Below are positions 10,015-19,100 of a stretch of DNA of 64,000 nt, piece after piece; the first letter of the stretch is position 1; each line of letters begins with the position of its first letter. Under the pieces are notes generated by a model. That model had not been told where the DNA came from and did no database searches. It saw only the letters and a list, made by a program, of their open reading frames with translations. The DNA is taken from contig NZ_KB903217.1 of assembly GCF_000379625.1 (NCBI RefSeq), positions 265,816-329,815 on the forward strand, given 5' to 3'. Origin of the DNA: Actinomycetospora chiangmaiensis DSM 45062 (GTDB lineage: Bacteria; Actinomycetota; Actinomycetes; Mycobacteriales; Pseudonocardiaceae). Both the position numbers and the translations under genes were made by a program.

Positions 10015-10773
10015 TCACATCGTGAGCAGCGGGATCACGCTCGCGGCCACCGCCGCGGCGCCGACCACGACCCCGGTCGCCGCGAGCGTGCGCCGCGGGC
10101 GCTGCCGACCGAGCCCGAGCGCGGCGGTGCCGGTGCCGAGCAGGGCGACGGCGAGCACCCCGAGCAGCGTCGTGCGGGATCCGCCCGGAGTGGCCACGGC
10201 GGCCGCGACCACGGCGGCCACGAGAGCCACGACGGACACCGTGGCGCCGAGCACGGCCGGCTCCGACCCGGTCCCCGGGCCGTCGGGCAGGGCGCCCCGA
10301 CCGGGCCGCGCGACCAGATCGGTGACGGCGTCCTCGGTCTCCGGGCGGGTCTGCGGCCGCGCGCCCGGGTGAGCCGTCGGGCGGGCCTCCGGGTGCGTCT
10401 CCCGGTGCACCTCCGCGACCTCGCGCACCGGCGTGGTGACAGCGGCACCGGAGCGACCCGTCGTCGGGACGGGAGCCCCCGGACGCGGGCGGGACGCGGC
10501 CTCGCGGGCCGCCTCGACGCGGGCGAGCGAGCGCACCGGGAGGCCGCCGGTGCGCGCCGGCTCGGCGTCGTGACCCGGCTCGGGGCGGGCGCGCCGGTGC
10601 CGCGGCGCGCCGACCAGCGAGGACGCCGCGAGGACCGGCGCACCTCCCTCGGCGTCGGGACTGCGGTGCCGGCCCCGCGTCGGCGACTCCTCCGGGTCAC
10701 CGCCGGCGCCACCCGGTCTCGCCACCTGGACGGACACCCGACCGGGGCCGCGACGGTCCGACGGGCGCGACAT
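10015..10773 (-). CDS. Membrane protein with long disordered N-terminus, unknown
   Basis: 252 residues. The first 160 are rich in Pro, Arg, Gly, Ala and Glu with no hydrophobic segment and are probably disordered. Three hydrophobic helices follow: SVVALVAAVVAAAVA, TLLGVLAVALLGTGTAAL and TGVVVGAAAVAASVIPLL. A pro-rich cytoplasmic tail plus a small C-terminal membrane domain is common among unnamed actinobacterial proteins. A copy of the 14-bp motif ACCCGYCGTCGGGA lies in it at 10456-10469. No partner or function can be inferred. Confidence 0.65.
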   Translation of the reverse strand: MSRPSDRRGPGRVSVQVARPGGAGGDPEESPTRGRHRSPDAEGGAPVLAASSLVGAPRHRRARPEPGHDAEPARTGGLPVRSLARVEAAREAASRPRPGAPVPTTGRSGAAVTTPVREVAEVHRETHPEARPTAHPGARPQTRPETEDAVTDLVARPGRGALPDGPGTGSEPAVLGATVSVVALVAAVVAAAVATPGGSRTTLLGVLAVALLGTGTAALGLGRQRPRRTLAATGVVVGAAAVAASVIPLLTM

Positions 10774-10845
10774 GACTACGGGATCCCTCCGGCGGTGAGA
10801 CGAGGTGGTGACCTCGCCGGAAGATCGACGCCGACGGCCGGCGCG

Positions 10846-11856
10846 TTACCCCGTCGTGACGCGGTCGGGACCCTCCTGCAGCCGGTGCCACGCCATCGCG
10901 AGCTGCGTCGCGACGGGCCGCACGACCCGGACGTCGTTCCAGTAGAACGGGTGGACCAGCGGGGTCCAGCCGAGCCACCACGGCGCCACCGCGACGGTGC
11001 GGTCGGCGACGACGGCCTTCGCGTACGCGTCGTTCAGGGGGCGGATCGGGGCGGCGATGACGTCGTCGGGGTCCCAGTAGTTGACCCACTCGCCGCCGGC
11101 ACCGGGGTGCCGGAGGTCCAGCTGCGGGTGGGGCACCGTGATCGGCGTGCCGAAGTCGGGGTGGCGCTGGGCGAACAGCGCGAGCGGCGAGCCCAGCGTG
11201 TAGAGCCAGCCGAGGGTCTCGCCGCGCTCGGCCGGCGTGTCGCCCAGCTCCGCGGCGACCTCGGGCGCCACCCCGGCCGACCCGTCGGGGTGCAGCCCGC
11301 CCGCGACCTGCAGGTCGTAGAAGAAGTTGCTCGCGACGACGGAGCCCAGGGAGTGCGCCAGCACGCACAGCGGGGCGTCCTCGCCCGCCTCGGTCGCGAG
11401 GTCGTGCAGCGACCGCGCGAGCACCCGGTGCACGCCGTCGTAGAGCGCCCGGTCGACCGCGCCGGCCTGGTAGCTGATCGCGTCGCCGAGGTAGTGCACC
11501 ACCAGCCAGCGCAGCGTCGGGTAGTGGAAGTCGGGGCTGCCAGGCAGGCTGCGGACCAGCCCGGACGCGACGAGGCCCAGCAGGGCGGCCACCGAGCCCC
11601 GGTCGGTCGCGCTGCCGAGGGAGTCGAGCAGGTCGAACACGCCCTGCGCGCGGGCGCCGCCCATCCGGCGCAGCAGCGCGTCCTGCCGCCCCTCGTACAC
11701 CGGCGCCCAGAACGCGGTCCGCAGCACGAGCGCCTCGTCGGCGTCGACGCCGGCGATGCGGGTGAACTCGGTCCGCAGCAGGTCCATCGAGGTGTCCGCG
11801 AAGCGGGCGTCGGCGATCTCGACCCCGTGCACCCACATCACCGCGAGACGCGTCAC
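10846..11856 (-). CDS. Alpha/beta-hydrolase family protein
   Basis: 336 residues, cytosolic. The frame begins LAVMWVHGVE, a typical first strand with oxyanion region, and carries the nucleophile elbow AHSLGSVVAS (about residues 155-164). The later ITVPHPQLDLRHPG and YWDPDDVIAAP region has the Asp, and a conserved His follows near HPFYWND. The substrate is unknown; the fold is that of lipase/esterase-like proteins. The GTG start overlaps the upstream antiporter stop by four bases, so the two are translated together. The frame runs open upstream but only as the antisense-free overlap of the antiporter gene. Confidence 0.8.
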   Translation of the reverse strand: MTRLAVMWVHGVEIADARFADTSMDLLRTEFTRIAGVDADEALVLRTAFWAPVYEGRQDALLRRMGGARAQGVFDLLDSLGSATDRGSVAALLGLVASGLVRSLPGSPDFHYPTLRWLVVHYLGDAISYQAGAVDRALYDGVHRVLARSLHDLATEAGEDAPLCVLAHSLGSVVASNFFYDLQVAGGLHPDGSAGVAPEVAAELGDTPAERGETLGWLYTLGSPLALFAQRHPDFGTPITVPHPQLDLRHPGAGGEWVNYWDPDDVIAAPIRPLNDAYAKAVVADRTVAVAPWWLGWTPLVHPFYWNDVRVVRPVATQLAMAWHRLQEGPDRVTTG

Positions 11857-13187
11857 GCGTTCTCCTTCGTCAACTGCGAGTAGGGGGTGCGGAGCCCGTC
11901 GCGGACGAGCCCCACCAGCGCCCGGCGCTGCCGGACGAACAGCACGACCGCCAGCACGACGTAGACCGCCGAGAGGATCAGCAGCTCCGCCTCCTGCAGC
12001 GGCGCGGGCAGGAAGGCCGCGAGGAGGAACTGCGCGACGAACAGGCCCAGCAGGGCGAGCGCGCCCTTGACCGAGATCGAGAGCGTCGCGAGCAGCGCCA
12101 CCGCGAACAGTGACTGCGCGGCGGTGAGCAGCAGCTCCTCGCGCTGGTCGACGTCGATCGGCAGGCCGTTCGGTGATCCCGCGGCGAGGGCGAACACCAG
12201 GGGCAGCGTCCCGACCAGCAGGGACCACTGGTTGACCTTGGAGGACACCAGCGTGGCGAGCGCGTCGGTGGTCCTGAGCCGCCACGCGTAGAGGCCGGCC
12301 ACCAGCAGCTCCGGTGCCTCCGAGGCGAGCGGCGCGAGCCACTGGACGAGGAAGAACTGGCTGATGCCGAGTTCCGTGCCGGTCTGGACCAGGGAGTCCG
12401 CGAAGTGTTCGGCGCAGGCGATGATGATGGCCGCGGCGAGCACGAACAGGCCGACGTACCAGGCGCGGCGCGGGGTGGCGGACTGTTCCCCGATCCAGGC
12501 CGACGGACCGATGAGGTCGGGCTCCTCGGCGGGCGCGCGGGCCACCCGGACGCTGTAGGCCACGAAGATCCCCACCAGCACCACGAGATCGACCAGCGTG
12601 ATGCTGACCCGCAGCGGCAGGGTCAGCGAGTAGACGGTGGCGAGCAGCAGGAAGACCAGTGGCACCGAGTCGGTGCGCGACAGCGTCACGCGGGTGGAGT
12701 GGCCCGCGCGGTGCGCGGTCCCGCCGTCGCCGAGCTCCCCCGAGCGGCCCGCGCGGGTACGGAGCCGGATCGCGGCGAGCAGCACCACGAGGGCCCACCC
12801 GACACCCACGAGGATCCGGTTCGCGCCGGTCATGTTGGCCAGGGCGAGGCCGCAGGGCGACTGGTCGGTGGAGCCGGGCGGCAGGCACGTCGGGCCGTAC
12901 TGCGCGTAGGCGTTGCCGCCCTCGATGGTGAAGACGAAGTCGACGGCGTACTCGGGCAGCACGGCGACGAGGGCCAGCAGCGCGATCGCGAGGCCCGCCG
13001 AGATGTCCACCTGCGCCGCCTCGGCCGCCCACGAGAGCAGGAAGGCCGCACCGACGATCGCGAGCCCGAAGAGCAGCGCGTCGACCGGCGGCGAGATCGA
13101 CAGTCCCCCCAGGCTCATCGCGACGCCGGGGACCGCGACGGCGACGGCGCCCGCGACGAGGAGCGGGGAGCTGGTGCGGGCGCGCAT
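11853..13187 (-). CDS. Sodium/calcium exchanger family (CaCA) membrane protein
   Basis: 444 residues with about ten to eleven transmembrane helices. The two alpha-repeat signatures of cation/Ca2+ antiporters are visible: LLALVAVLPEYAVDFVF near residues 70-86 and WLAPLASEAPELLVAGLYA near residues 280-298, each with the acidic residue that binds the cation. A cysteine-containing external loop (TCLPPGSTDQSPCG) lies between the first helices. It should exchange Na+ or H+ for Ca2+ or a similar cation. The downstream hydrolase overlaps by four bases. Ion specificity cannot be read from sequence. Confidence 0.88.
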   Translation of the reverse strand: MRARTSSPLLVAGAVAVAVPGVAMSLGGLSISPPVDALLFGLAIVGAAFLLSWAAEAAQVDISAGLAIALLALVAVLPEYAVDFVFTIEGGNAYAQYGPTCLPPGSTDQSPCGLALANMTGANRILVGVGWALVVLLAAIRLRTRAGRSGELGDGGTAHRAGHSTRVTLSRTDSVPLVFLLLATVYSLTLPLRVSITLVDLVVLVGIFVAYSVRVARAPAEEPDLIGPSAWIGEQSATPRRAWYVGLFVLAAAIIIACAEHFADSLVQTGTELGISQFFLVQWLAPLASEAPELLVAGLYAWRLRTTDALATLVSSKVNQWSLLVGTLPLVFALAAGSPNGLPIDVDQREELLLTAAQSLFAVALLATLSISVKGALALLGLFVAQFLLAAFLPAPLQEAELLILSAVYVVLAVVLFVRQRRALVGLVRDGLRTPYSQLTKENA

Positions 13188-13393
13188 GTCCGAATCCCTA
13201 CCCGAGTCGGGGATGCGCCACCCGCCGGAACCGCCGGATCACCCCCGGTGCCCGCCGCGGGAGCGTCGTCGGGCACCGAGGCCCGGGCCGGCCCCCGACC
13301 GTTCAGAGCAGCCCCATGGTCCCGTTGTCCGATCCGTCACGTTCCACCCCGTCCGTCACACGACGGGAACATCGCGGTGCGCATCATCGGAGC

Positions 13394-14374
13394 GTGACGC
13401 GTGCACGGGTGGGCCGCCGGGCCGACCGGTCCCGACGGCGGGGTCTGCCGCGGCCCGCGCGCACGCCCGGCTTCTCGTGGTCGCGCCGGGCGCTGCTCGG
13501 CGCCACACTGCTGGCGGTCCTCGCCGTCGCCGGACCGCTGCTGCCCGGGCTGCTCGACGCGCCGGTCCGGACCGAGCAGGTCGCCCCCGCGCCGACCCCG
13601 GTCGCGACGCCCACGCCCGTCCCGCCCCGGACCCCGGTCGTCCCGCCGGAGCCGTCCCCGGTGCAGGCGGCGGTGGCGGCGGCCGATGCCACCGTCACGC
13701 GGCGCGGCGCCGACGTCGGCATCGCCGTGCTCGATCGGACCACCGGGGCGCTCGCGCTGAACGACGAGGCCGACGACGCCATGAACTCGGCGTCGCTGTC
13801 CAAGCTGCTCACCGCGGTCGACCTGCTCGACCGGGGTGCGGACGGCCGCGTGACGGTGAGCCCCCAGGACCGCCGGCTGATCCGGGCCGCGCTCGGTCCC
13901 AGCGACGACCCCGCGATGAACGCCCTGTGGACCCGCTTCGGCGGCCGGTCCGGGATCACCCGGGTCGCCGAACGGCTCGACCTGCAGGACACCGAGGTGC
14001 CCGCGGACCCGTCGCAGTGGGGCGAGGTGCAGCTCTCCGCCCGGGACATGACCACCGTCCTGCGCCACGTCCTCGAGACGATGGCCCCCGCCGACCGCGA
14101 CCTCGTGCTCGGCGCCATGGCCGCGGCGCCCGACACCGCCTCCGACGGGTTCGACCAGGCGTTCGGCCTCCTCGCCCCGGACCGGCGCGGGGTGGCCGTC
14201 AAGCAGGGCTGGCTGTGCTGCCTGCAGAGCTCGGTCGACCTCCACAGCGCCGGCGTGCTCGACCCCGAGGGCCGCTTCCTGGTGGCCGTGCTCTCCAACC
14301 AGCCGTTCGGCTACGCCGCCGCCCGGACCGTGCTCGACGACGCGGTGGGCGCGCTGCGGGACGTGCTGGTCTGA
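13394..14374 (+). CDS. Class A beta-lactamase-like serine hydrolase, membrane anchored
   Basis: 326 residues. A single N-terminal membrane segment (RALLGATLLAVLAVAGPLLP) and a Pro/Thr-rich linker precede a beta-lactamase/transpeptidase-like domain. The SxxK motif is SLSK in NSASLSKLLTAVDLLD. PSDDPAMN is a possible SxN-like region, and a KQGW stretch is in the position of KTG, which it replaces. The degenerate third motif suggests an enzyme acting on peptidoglycan or a divergent protein rather than a true beta-lactamase. I chose GTG 13394 because the ATG at 13316 adds 26 uncharacteristic residues; either is possible. It diverges from the antiporter gene across a 205-bp spacer in which I see no clear site. 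Confidence 0.78.
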   Translation: MTRARVGRRADRSRRRGLPRPARTPGFSWSRRALLGATLLAVLAVAGPLLPGLLDAPVRTEQVAPAPTPVATPTPVPPRTPVVPPEPSPVQAAVAAADATVTRRGADVGIAVLDRTTGALALNDEADDAMNSASLSKLLTAVDLLDRGADGRVTVSPQDRRLIRAALGPSDDPAMNALWTRFGGRSGITRVAERLDLQDTEVPADPSQWGEVQLSARDMTTVLRHVLETMAPADRDLVLGAMAAAPDTASDGFDQAFGLLAPDRRGVAVKQGWLCCLQSSVDLHSAGVLDPEGRFLVAVLSNQPFGYAAARTVLDDAVGALRDVLV

Positions 14375-14387
14375 GGCCCTCCTCCCG

Positions 14388-14437
14388 GTGGCAGGAAAGC
14401 GTCGTTGCTGTCATCCAGTGGCAGGGAAGCCGCATCG
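14388..14437 (+). repeat. Repeat family B copy
   Basis: GTGGCAGGAAAGCGTCGTTG is followed by CTGTCATCCAGTGGCAGGGA and AGCCGCATCG. It is nearly identical to the copy at 23188-23237 over about 50 bp. It starts 80 bp before the GTG of the following serine hydrolase gene. A variant of the 14-bp motif (ACCCGACGTCGGGA) overlaps the end, at 14438-14451. Confidence 0.8.
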
Positions 14438-14467
14438 ACCCGACGTCGGGAACTAGGGTTCGCCGCC

Positions 14468-15277
14468 GTGGACAGCCTCGCGCGGGTGGACGACTGGCCG
14501 GTGGAGACCGTGGCGGCCGCGGTGGTGACGGCGGAGGACACCGCCACCCACGGGCCGACCGACCGCCGCTTCCGGCTGGCCTCGGTGACCAAGCCTCTCG
14601 TCGCGATCGCCGCCCTCCTCGCCGTCGAGGAGGAGGCCATCTCGCTGGACGACCCGGCGGGACCGGAGGGATCCACCGTCCGCCACCTGCTGGCGCACAC
14701 GTCCGGGCTGGCGTTCAACGAGCAGAAGGCGATGGCCGAGCCGGGGACGCGGCGGCTGTACTCGTCGGCCGGCTTCGAGGTGCTCGCCGACCACATCGCG
14801 GCGTCGACCGGCATCGACTTCCCCGACTACCTCCGCGAGGCGGTGTGCGAGCCGCTCGGGATGGGGTCCACGTCGTTGGAGGGGTCGGCCGGGCACGGCG
14901 CCACCTCCACGGTCGACGACCTCGTCCTGCTGGCCCGCGAGCTCCTCACGCCGTCCCTGCTCGCCCCGGAGACCCTGGCCGAGGCCACGTCCGTGCAGTT
15001 CCCGGGCCTGACCGGCGTGCTGCCCGGCCTCGGCTACCAGAAGCCGAACGACTGGGGCCTGGGCTTCGAGCTGCGCGACCACAAGTCGCCGCACTGGACC
15101 GGCGCCGACAGCTCGCCCGCCACCTTCGGCCACTTCGGGCAGTCCGGCACGTTCCTGTGGGTCGACCCGGACGCCCGCGCCGCCTGCGTGGTGCTCACCG
15201 ACCGCGACTTCGGCGACTGGGCCAAGGAGGCCTGGCCGCCCTTCACCGACGCGGTGCTCGCGGAGCTGCGTTCCTGA
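14468..15277 (+). CDS. Class C beta-lactamase/D-alanyl carboxypeptidase-like serine hydrolase
   Basis: 269 residues, without a visible signal peptide. The SxxK motif is ASVTKPLVA (about residues 37-45), the YxN-like region is RLYSSAGFE (about residues 95-103), and the HxG-like motif is HFGQSGTFLW near the C-terminus. Together these mark the beta-lactamase (PF00144) family, whose cytosolic members are often esterases of unknown substrate. I use GTG 14468; an ATG at 14405 in the same frame would start inside repeat B and add 21 atypical residues. Convergent with yaaA, with a hairpin between them. Confidence 0.85.
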   Translation: MDSLARVDDWPVETVAAAVVTAEDTATHGPTDRRFRLASVTKPLVAIAALLAVEEEAISLDDPAGPEGSTVRHLLAHTSGLAFNEQKAMAEPGTRRLYSSAGFEVLADHIAASTGIDFPDYLREAVCEPLGMGSTSLEGSAGHGATSTVDDLVLLARELLTPSLLAPETLAEATSVQFPGLTGVLPGLGYQKPNDWGLGFELRDHKSPHWTGADSSPATFGHFGQSGTFLWVDPDARAACVVLTDRDFGDWAKEAWPPFTDAVLAELRS

Positions 15278-15293
15278 CGGCGGGTCGACGGAG

Positions 15294-15340
15294 CCGGTTT
15301 TCCTGGCACTGGGTGCAAGCAGTGACGCATTGCTTGCACC
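15294..15340 (-). terminator. Repeat family B copy acting as hairpin between convergent genes
   Basis: On the minus strand the element reads GGTGCAAGCAATGCGTCACT, then GCTTGCACCCAGTGCCAGGA and AAACC, matching family B in layout (core, CCAGTG.CAGGAAA tail). A perfect 10-bp stem, GGTGCAAGCA (15312-15321) and TGCTTGCACC (15331-15340), closes a 9-base loop. Position between the stops of the serine hydrolase (15277) and yaaA (15348) fits a bidirectional terminator. Confidence 0.7.
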
Positions 15341-15347
15341 GGTGCGA

Positions 15348-16079
15348 CTAGCGCGGCACGACCAGCAGCAGCGACGTGTCGTCGGCCTGCTCCACGCGCA
15401 GCCCGGCGTCGGCCAGGACCGCGAGGACGCCGCCGGTGTCCTTCGGTCGACGGCGGGTGGAGGCGAGCAGGCGCGCGGCGCGGCCCTTGAACGACTTGTT
15501 GGCGTGGCTGACCGTGCTGCGCGACCCGTCGTCGGCCTCCGAGACCACGTCCAGCGTCGTGGCACCCGGGGCGGGGGCGAGCGCCATGTAGCCGCCGGAG
15601 CGCAGGTCGACGACGTGGTCGTCGAGGTCGGCGAGGACCGGCCCCAGCACGGGGCGCCACACCGTGCGCAGGCCGCCGTACCCGGGGAGCGTCGAGTCGG
15701 CGGAGAGCCGGTAGGCCGGGATCGGGTCGGTGCCCATGACGAGGCCGAACAGGGCCGAGCAGACCGCGATCCGGCCGCGGGCACCCGGCGTCAGTGATCC
15801 GGCGTCGAGGGCGTCGTAGAGCACGCCGGTATAGCGGCGGAGGGCGGGCGTGGTCCGGGAGGCGCGCAGCGCGGCGTTGCGCTCGATCTCGTCGTCCTGG
15901 CGTTCGCTGACCCCGAGCGCCGTGCGGGAGGCGGGCACGTCGTCGGCCAGCGCGACGACCGCGTCGACGAGCTCGGCGCGCGTGGCGGTCAGCGCCGTGA
16001 AGGACAGCGCGTCGAGGTCCAGCGGCGCGCCGCGTCCCCCGGACGCCTTGGTCTCGCTGGGTGGGAGGACGACGAGCAC
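15348..16079 (-). CDS. yaaA: YaaA-family peroxide stress protein (UPF0246)
   Basis: 243 residues, cytosolic. The family signature at the N-terminus is LVVLPPSETK, followed by RTTPALRRYTGVLYDALD and the late TVSHANKSFKGRAARLL. E. coli YaaA lowers intracellular iron and limits oxidative DNA damage during peroxide stress; DNA binding has been described for the fold. The GTG start is used directly before the LVVLPPSE strand. It diverges from the Wadjet-like operon across 95 bp, and repeat family B closes its 3' end. There is no sign it belongs to the defence operon. Confidence 0.9.
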   Translation of the reverse strand: MLVVLPPSETKASGGRGAPLDLDALSFTALTATRAELVDAVVALADDVPASRTALGVSERQDDEIERNAALRASRTTPALRRYTGVLYDALDAGSLTPGARGRIAVCSALFGLVMGTDPIPAYRLSADSTLPGYGGLRTVWRPVLGPVLADLDDHVVDLRSGGYMALAPAPGATTLDVVSEADDGSRSTVSHANKSFKGRAARLLASTRRRPKDTGGVLAVLADAGLRVEQADDTSLLLVVPR

Positions 16080-16174
16080 CCCGTCATGATCGCCGCCGCA
16101 CGTGCGGACCCACGGCGTGGGGGGCGCGTCCGCCGCCGTCGGGACCGCGGTGGGGGTTCCGTACCCTCCTCCGG

Positions 16175-19100
16175 GTGGTTTCCCCCGCCCGCTGGCAGCC
16201 CTCGCGCGCCGGGATCCTGAACGTCTACCAGTACCAGGACGAGGTGCTGGAGTTCGGCGGCGGCCGGTTGCTGCTGCGCGGCGTCAACGGCTCGGGCAAG
16301 TCGACGGCGATGAACATGCTGCTGCCGTTCCTGCTCGAGGCCGACGTCCGCAAGATCGACGCGGCCGGCGAGCAGCGGGGGGTGCTGCGCTCCTGGATGC
16401 TCTCCGACAACGACGACACGCAGCGCACCGGCTACCTGTGGATCGAGTTCGTCCGCGACGGCGAGTACCGCACCGTCGGCTGCGGGATCCGCGCCAACCG
16501 GTCCACCGACCGCGTCACCACCTGGTGGTTCTCCACCGACCGCCGGGCCCGCCTGGACTTCCGGCTCACCGAGGCCGACGTCCCGTTCTCGGTCGACGCG
16601 CTGCGCGCCGAGCTCGGGGTGCGGGGCCAGGTGTTCACCTCCACCGCGGAGTACCGCGCCGAGATCGCGCGCCGCTTCTTCGGCGGGACCGACCCGACGG
16701 CCTACTTCCGGCTGCTCCACCAGGTGCGGAACCCGCGCGTCGGTGACCGCATCGACACCGATCTGCCCCGCACGCTGCGCGAGGCGCTGCCGCCGGTGCC
16801 CGAGGACGCGGTGAACGACGCCGCCCAGCCGCTGGAGGACCTCGAGGACCACCGGCGCAACGTCACCGACCTGGCCGCGACGGCGACGGCGCTCGACGGG
16901 GTCGTGGAGGTCTACACCGACTACGCGCGCCGGGTGCTCATGACGGCGGTGGAGGCCGCGGCGTCGGCGGTCGACGCGGCCCGCACCGCGGGGCGGCGCG
17001 TGGAGCGCGACCGGGCCGGGGCGCAGCGTGCGGGGACGGTCCGCGACGAGGCCGTGCGCGTGGTCGGCGAGCTGGCCGACGAGCACGCGCGGGCCACGTC
17101 CGAGCGGCAGGGCCTGGTGAGCCTGCCGGAGTACTCCGCGCACGCCGACCTCGTGCGGCGCCGCGACGAGCTGGCCCGCGCCGACGAGGCCGCCGGCACG
17201 CTCGACGGCGTCCGCACCCGCGCCCTGGCCCGCGTCACCACCGCCACCGCGGGCGCGACGGCGGCGAAGGGCCAGGTGGAGTCCGACCTCGCCGGGATCG
17301 CCGAGCACCTCCGAGGCGTGACGACGGCCGCCCGCACCGCCTCCGCCCCCGTCCGCCTCCCCGACCCGCCTGCGCTCGCCACCGAACCGCAGGACGACGC
17401 CGCGAGCGGCACCGCCGTGGACGTCCCGGAGGACGACCTCGACCCCGTCGACGACCTGCCGGTGGCCCTGGTCGCCGTCGGCGACGGCCTGCGGGCCCAC
17501 CGCACCACCGTGCGCGAGCTGCGGGAACGCGCCGCGGCGGCGGACCGGGAGACGGCCGCCGCCGACCGCGCCGACACCGAGGCCGCCGAGGCAGGCGAAC
17601 GCGCCGCCGAGGCCGCCGAGCAGGCCGACGTCGCCCGCCGCGCCGCCCGGGTGGCCGCCGACGAGCACGCGGCCGCGGTCGGTTCCTGGCACGAGCGGCT
17701 CGTCGCGCACGTCGCGGCGGTCCCCGCGGCCGAACCGGACGGTGCCGCCGGGTGGCTGGCCCTCCGGGCCGGCCCCGACGACGCCGAGGCCTCCGACGAC
17801 CTGCGCGCCCGCGCCGAGAGCCTCGTCGGCGCCGTGCGGCGCGTGGCGGACGAGGCCTCCGGCGCGCTCGCCGCGGCCCGCAGCCGGGCCACGGCCCGCG
17901 TCGGCGAGGCCGACGACGAGCTCACCGCCCTGCGCGCCGAGCACGCCCGGGTCGAGGCGGCGGGCGAGCTCCCCCTGCCCCGTGAGCCGTGGCGCACCGA
18001 CACCGGGGTCGGGGACGCCGCCCTGTTCGCCTCGCTGGTCGACTTCGCCGACGACCTCGACGCCGCGGGACGGGCGGGCCTGGAGGCGGCGCTGGAGGCG
18101 TCCGGGCTGCTCGCAGCACGTGTCGACGCCGACGGCCACGTGCTCGGCGCGGACGGCGAGCTGTTCCTGACGACGGGTGTCGCGGCGGCCGGGGCGGGTC
18201 CCCGACTGGTGCCGGTGGACACCGGCACGGTGCCGGTCGACGTCGTGGCCGGCGTGCTCGCCGCCCTCGGGACGACGCCGGGCGACGCCCTGTGGGTCGG
18301 TGAGGACGGCTCGTTCGGGGCGGGACCGCTGCGCGGGCGGCACACCAAGCCGGCCGCCGAGTACGTCGGAGCCGGGGCACGCGAACAGGCCCGTGCCCGT
18401 CGGCTGGCGGAGCTCGCCGCGCTGGTGGCGGACGCCGAGGCGCGCCTGGCCGCCGCGCGGGCCGTCGCGGCCGCCCTCGACGAACACGCCGACGGGTTGC
18501 GCCGCCTGGTCCGGGAGCTCCCCGGCACGCGCACCGTCGACGACGCGGTGGTGGCCGCGACCGGCGCCGCCCGGTACGCGCAGGAGGCGCAGGGACGGGC
18601 GGCGGAGCGGACCGCGGCAGCCGCCGAGACCCGTCGTCGGGCCGACGACCTCGTCGCCCGTCTGCAGCAGCAGGCGGCCGAGACCGGCCTGTCGACCGAC
18701 CCCGGGCGGCTCGAGGGCCTGCTGGAGGCGGTCACGGACGCCGAGCGGGCCCTCGCCGCCGTCGACTCCGCGGTGGAGCGCACGCGGCGCAGCGTGCGGT
18801 CGTGGCGCGAGGCGATCGCGGGCTGGGACCGCGAGGTGGCCGACCTGGCCGCGGCGGTGGCCGACCATCGGGGCGCCGCCGGGCACGCCGCCGCCGTCCG
18901 CACGGAGCTGGAGACCGCCGAGTCGGCGCTGGGCGAGGAGCCGGCGAAGGTCGCCGCCCGGGTCTCGGAGCTGGACACGCACCTCCGGGAGACCGCCGCC
19001 CGGCTCGACGCGGCCCGCGAGGAGCAGACCGGGGCGACCGTCGCCGTCCGGGAGGCGGAGCTGCGCGTGGAGGCGGCCCGCGAGACGCTGGTCGAGCGGG

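Noticed and set aside
15989-18982. 997-codon frame antisense to jetC
   Set aside because: Low-complexity Gly/Arg/Val-rich translation; JetC with Walker motifs is on the plus strand.
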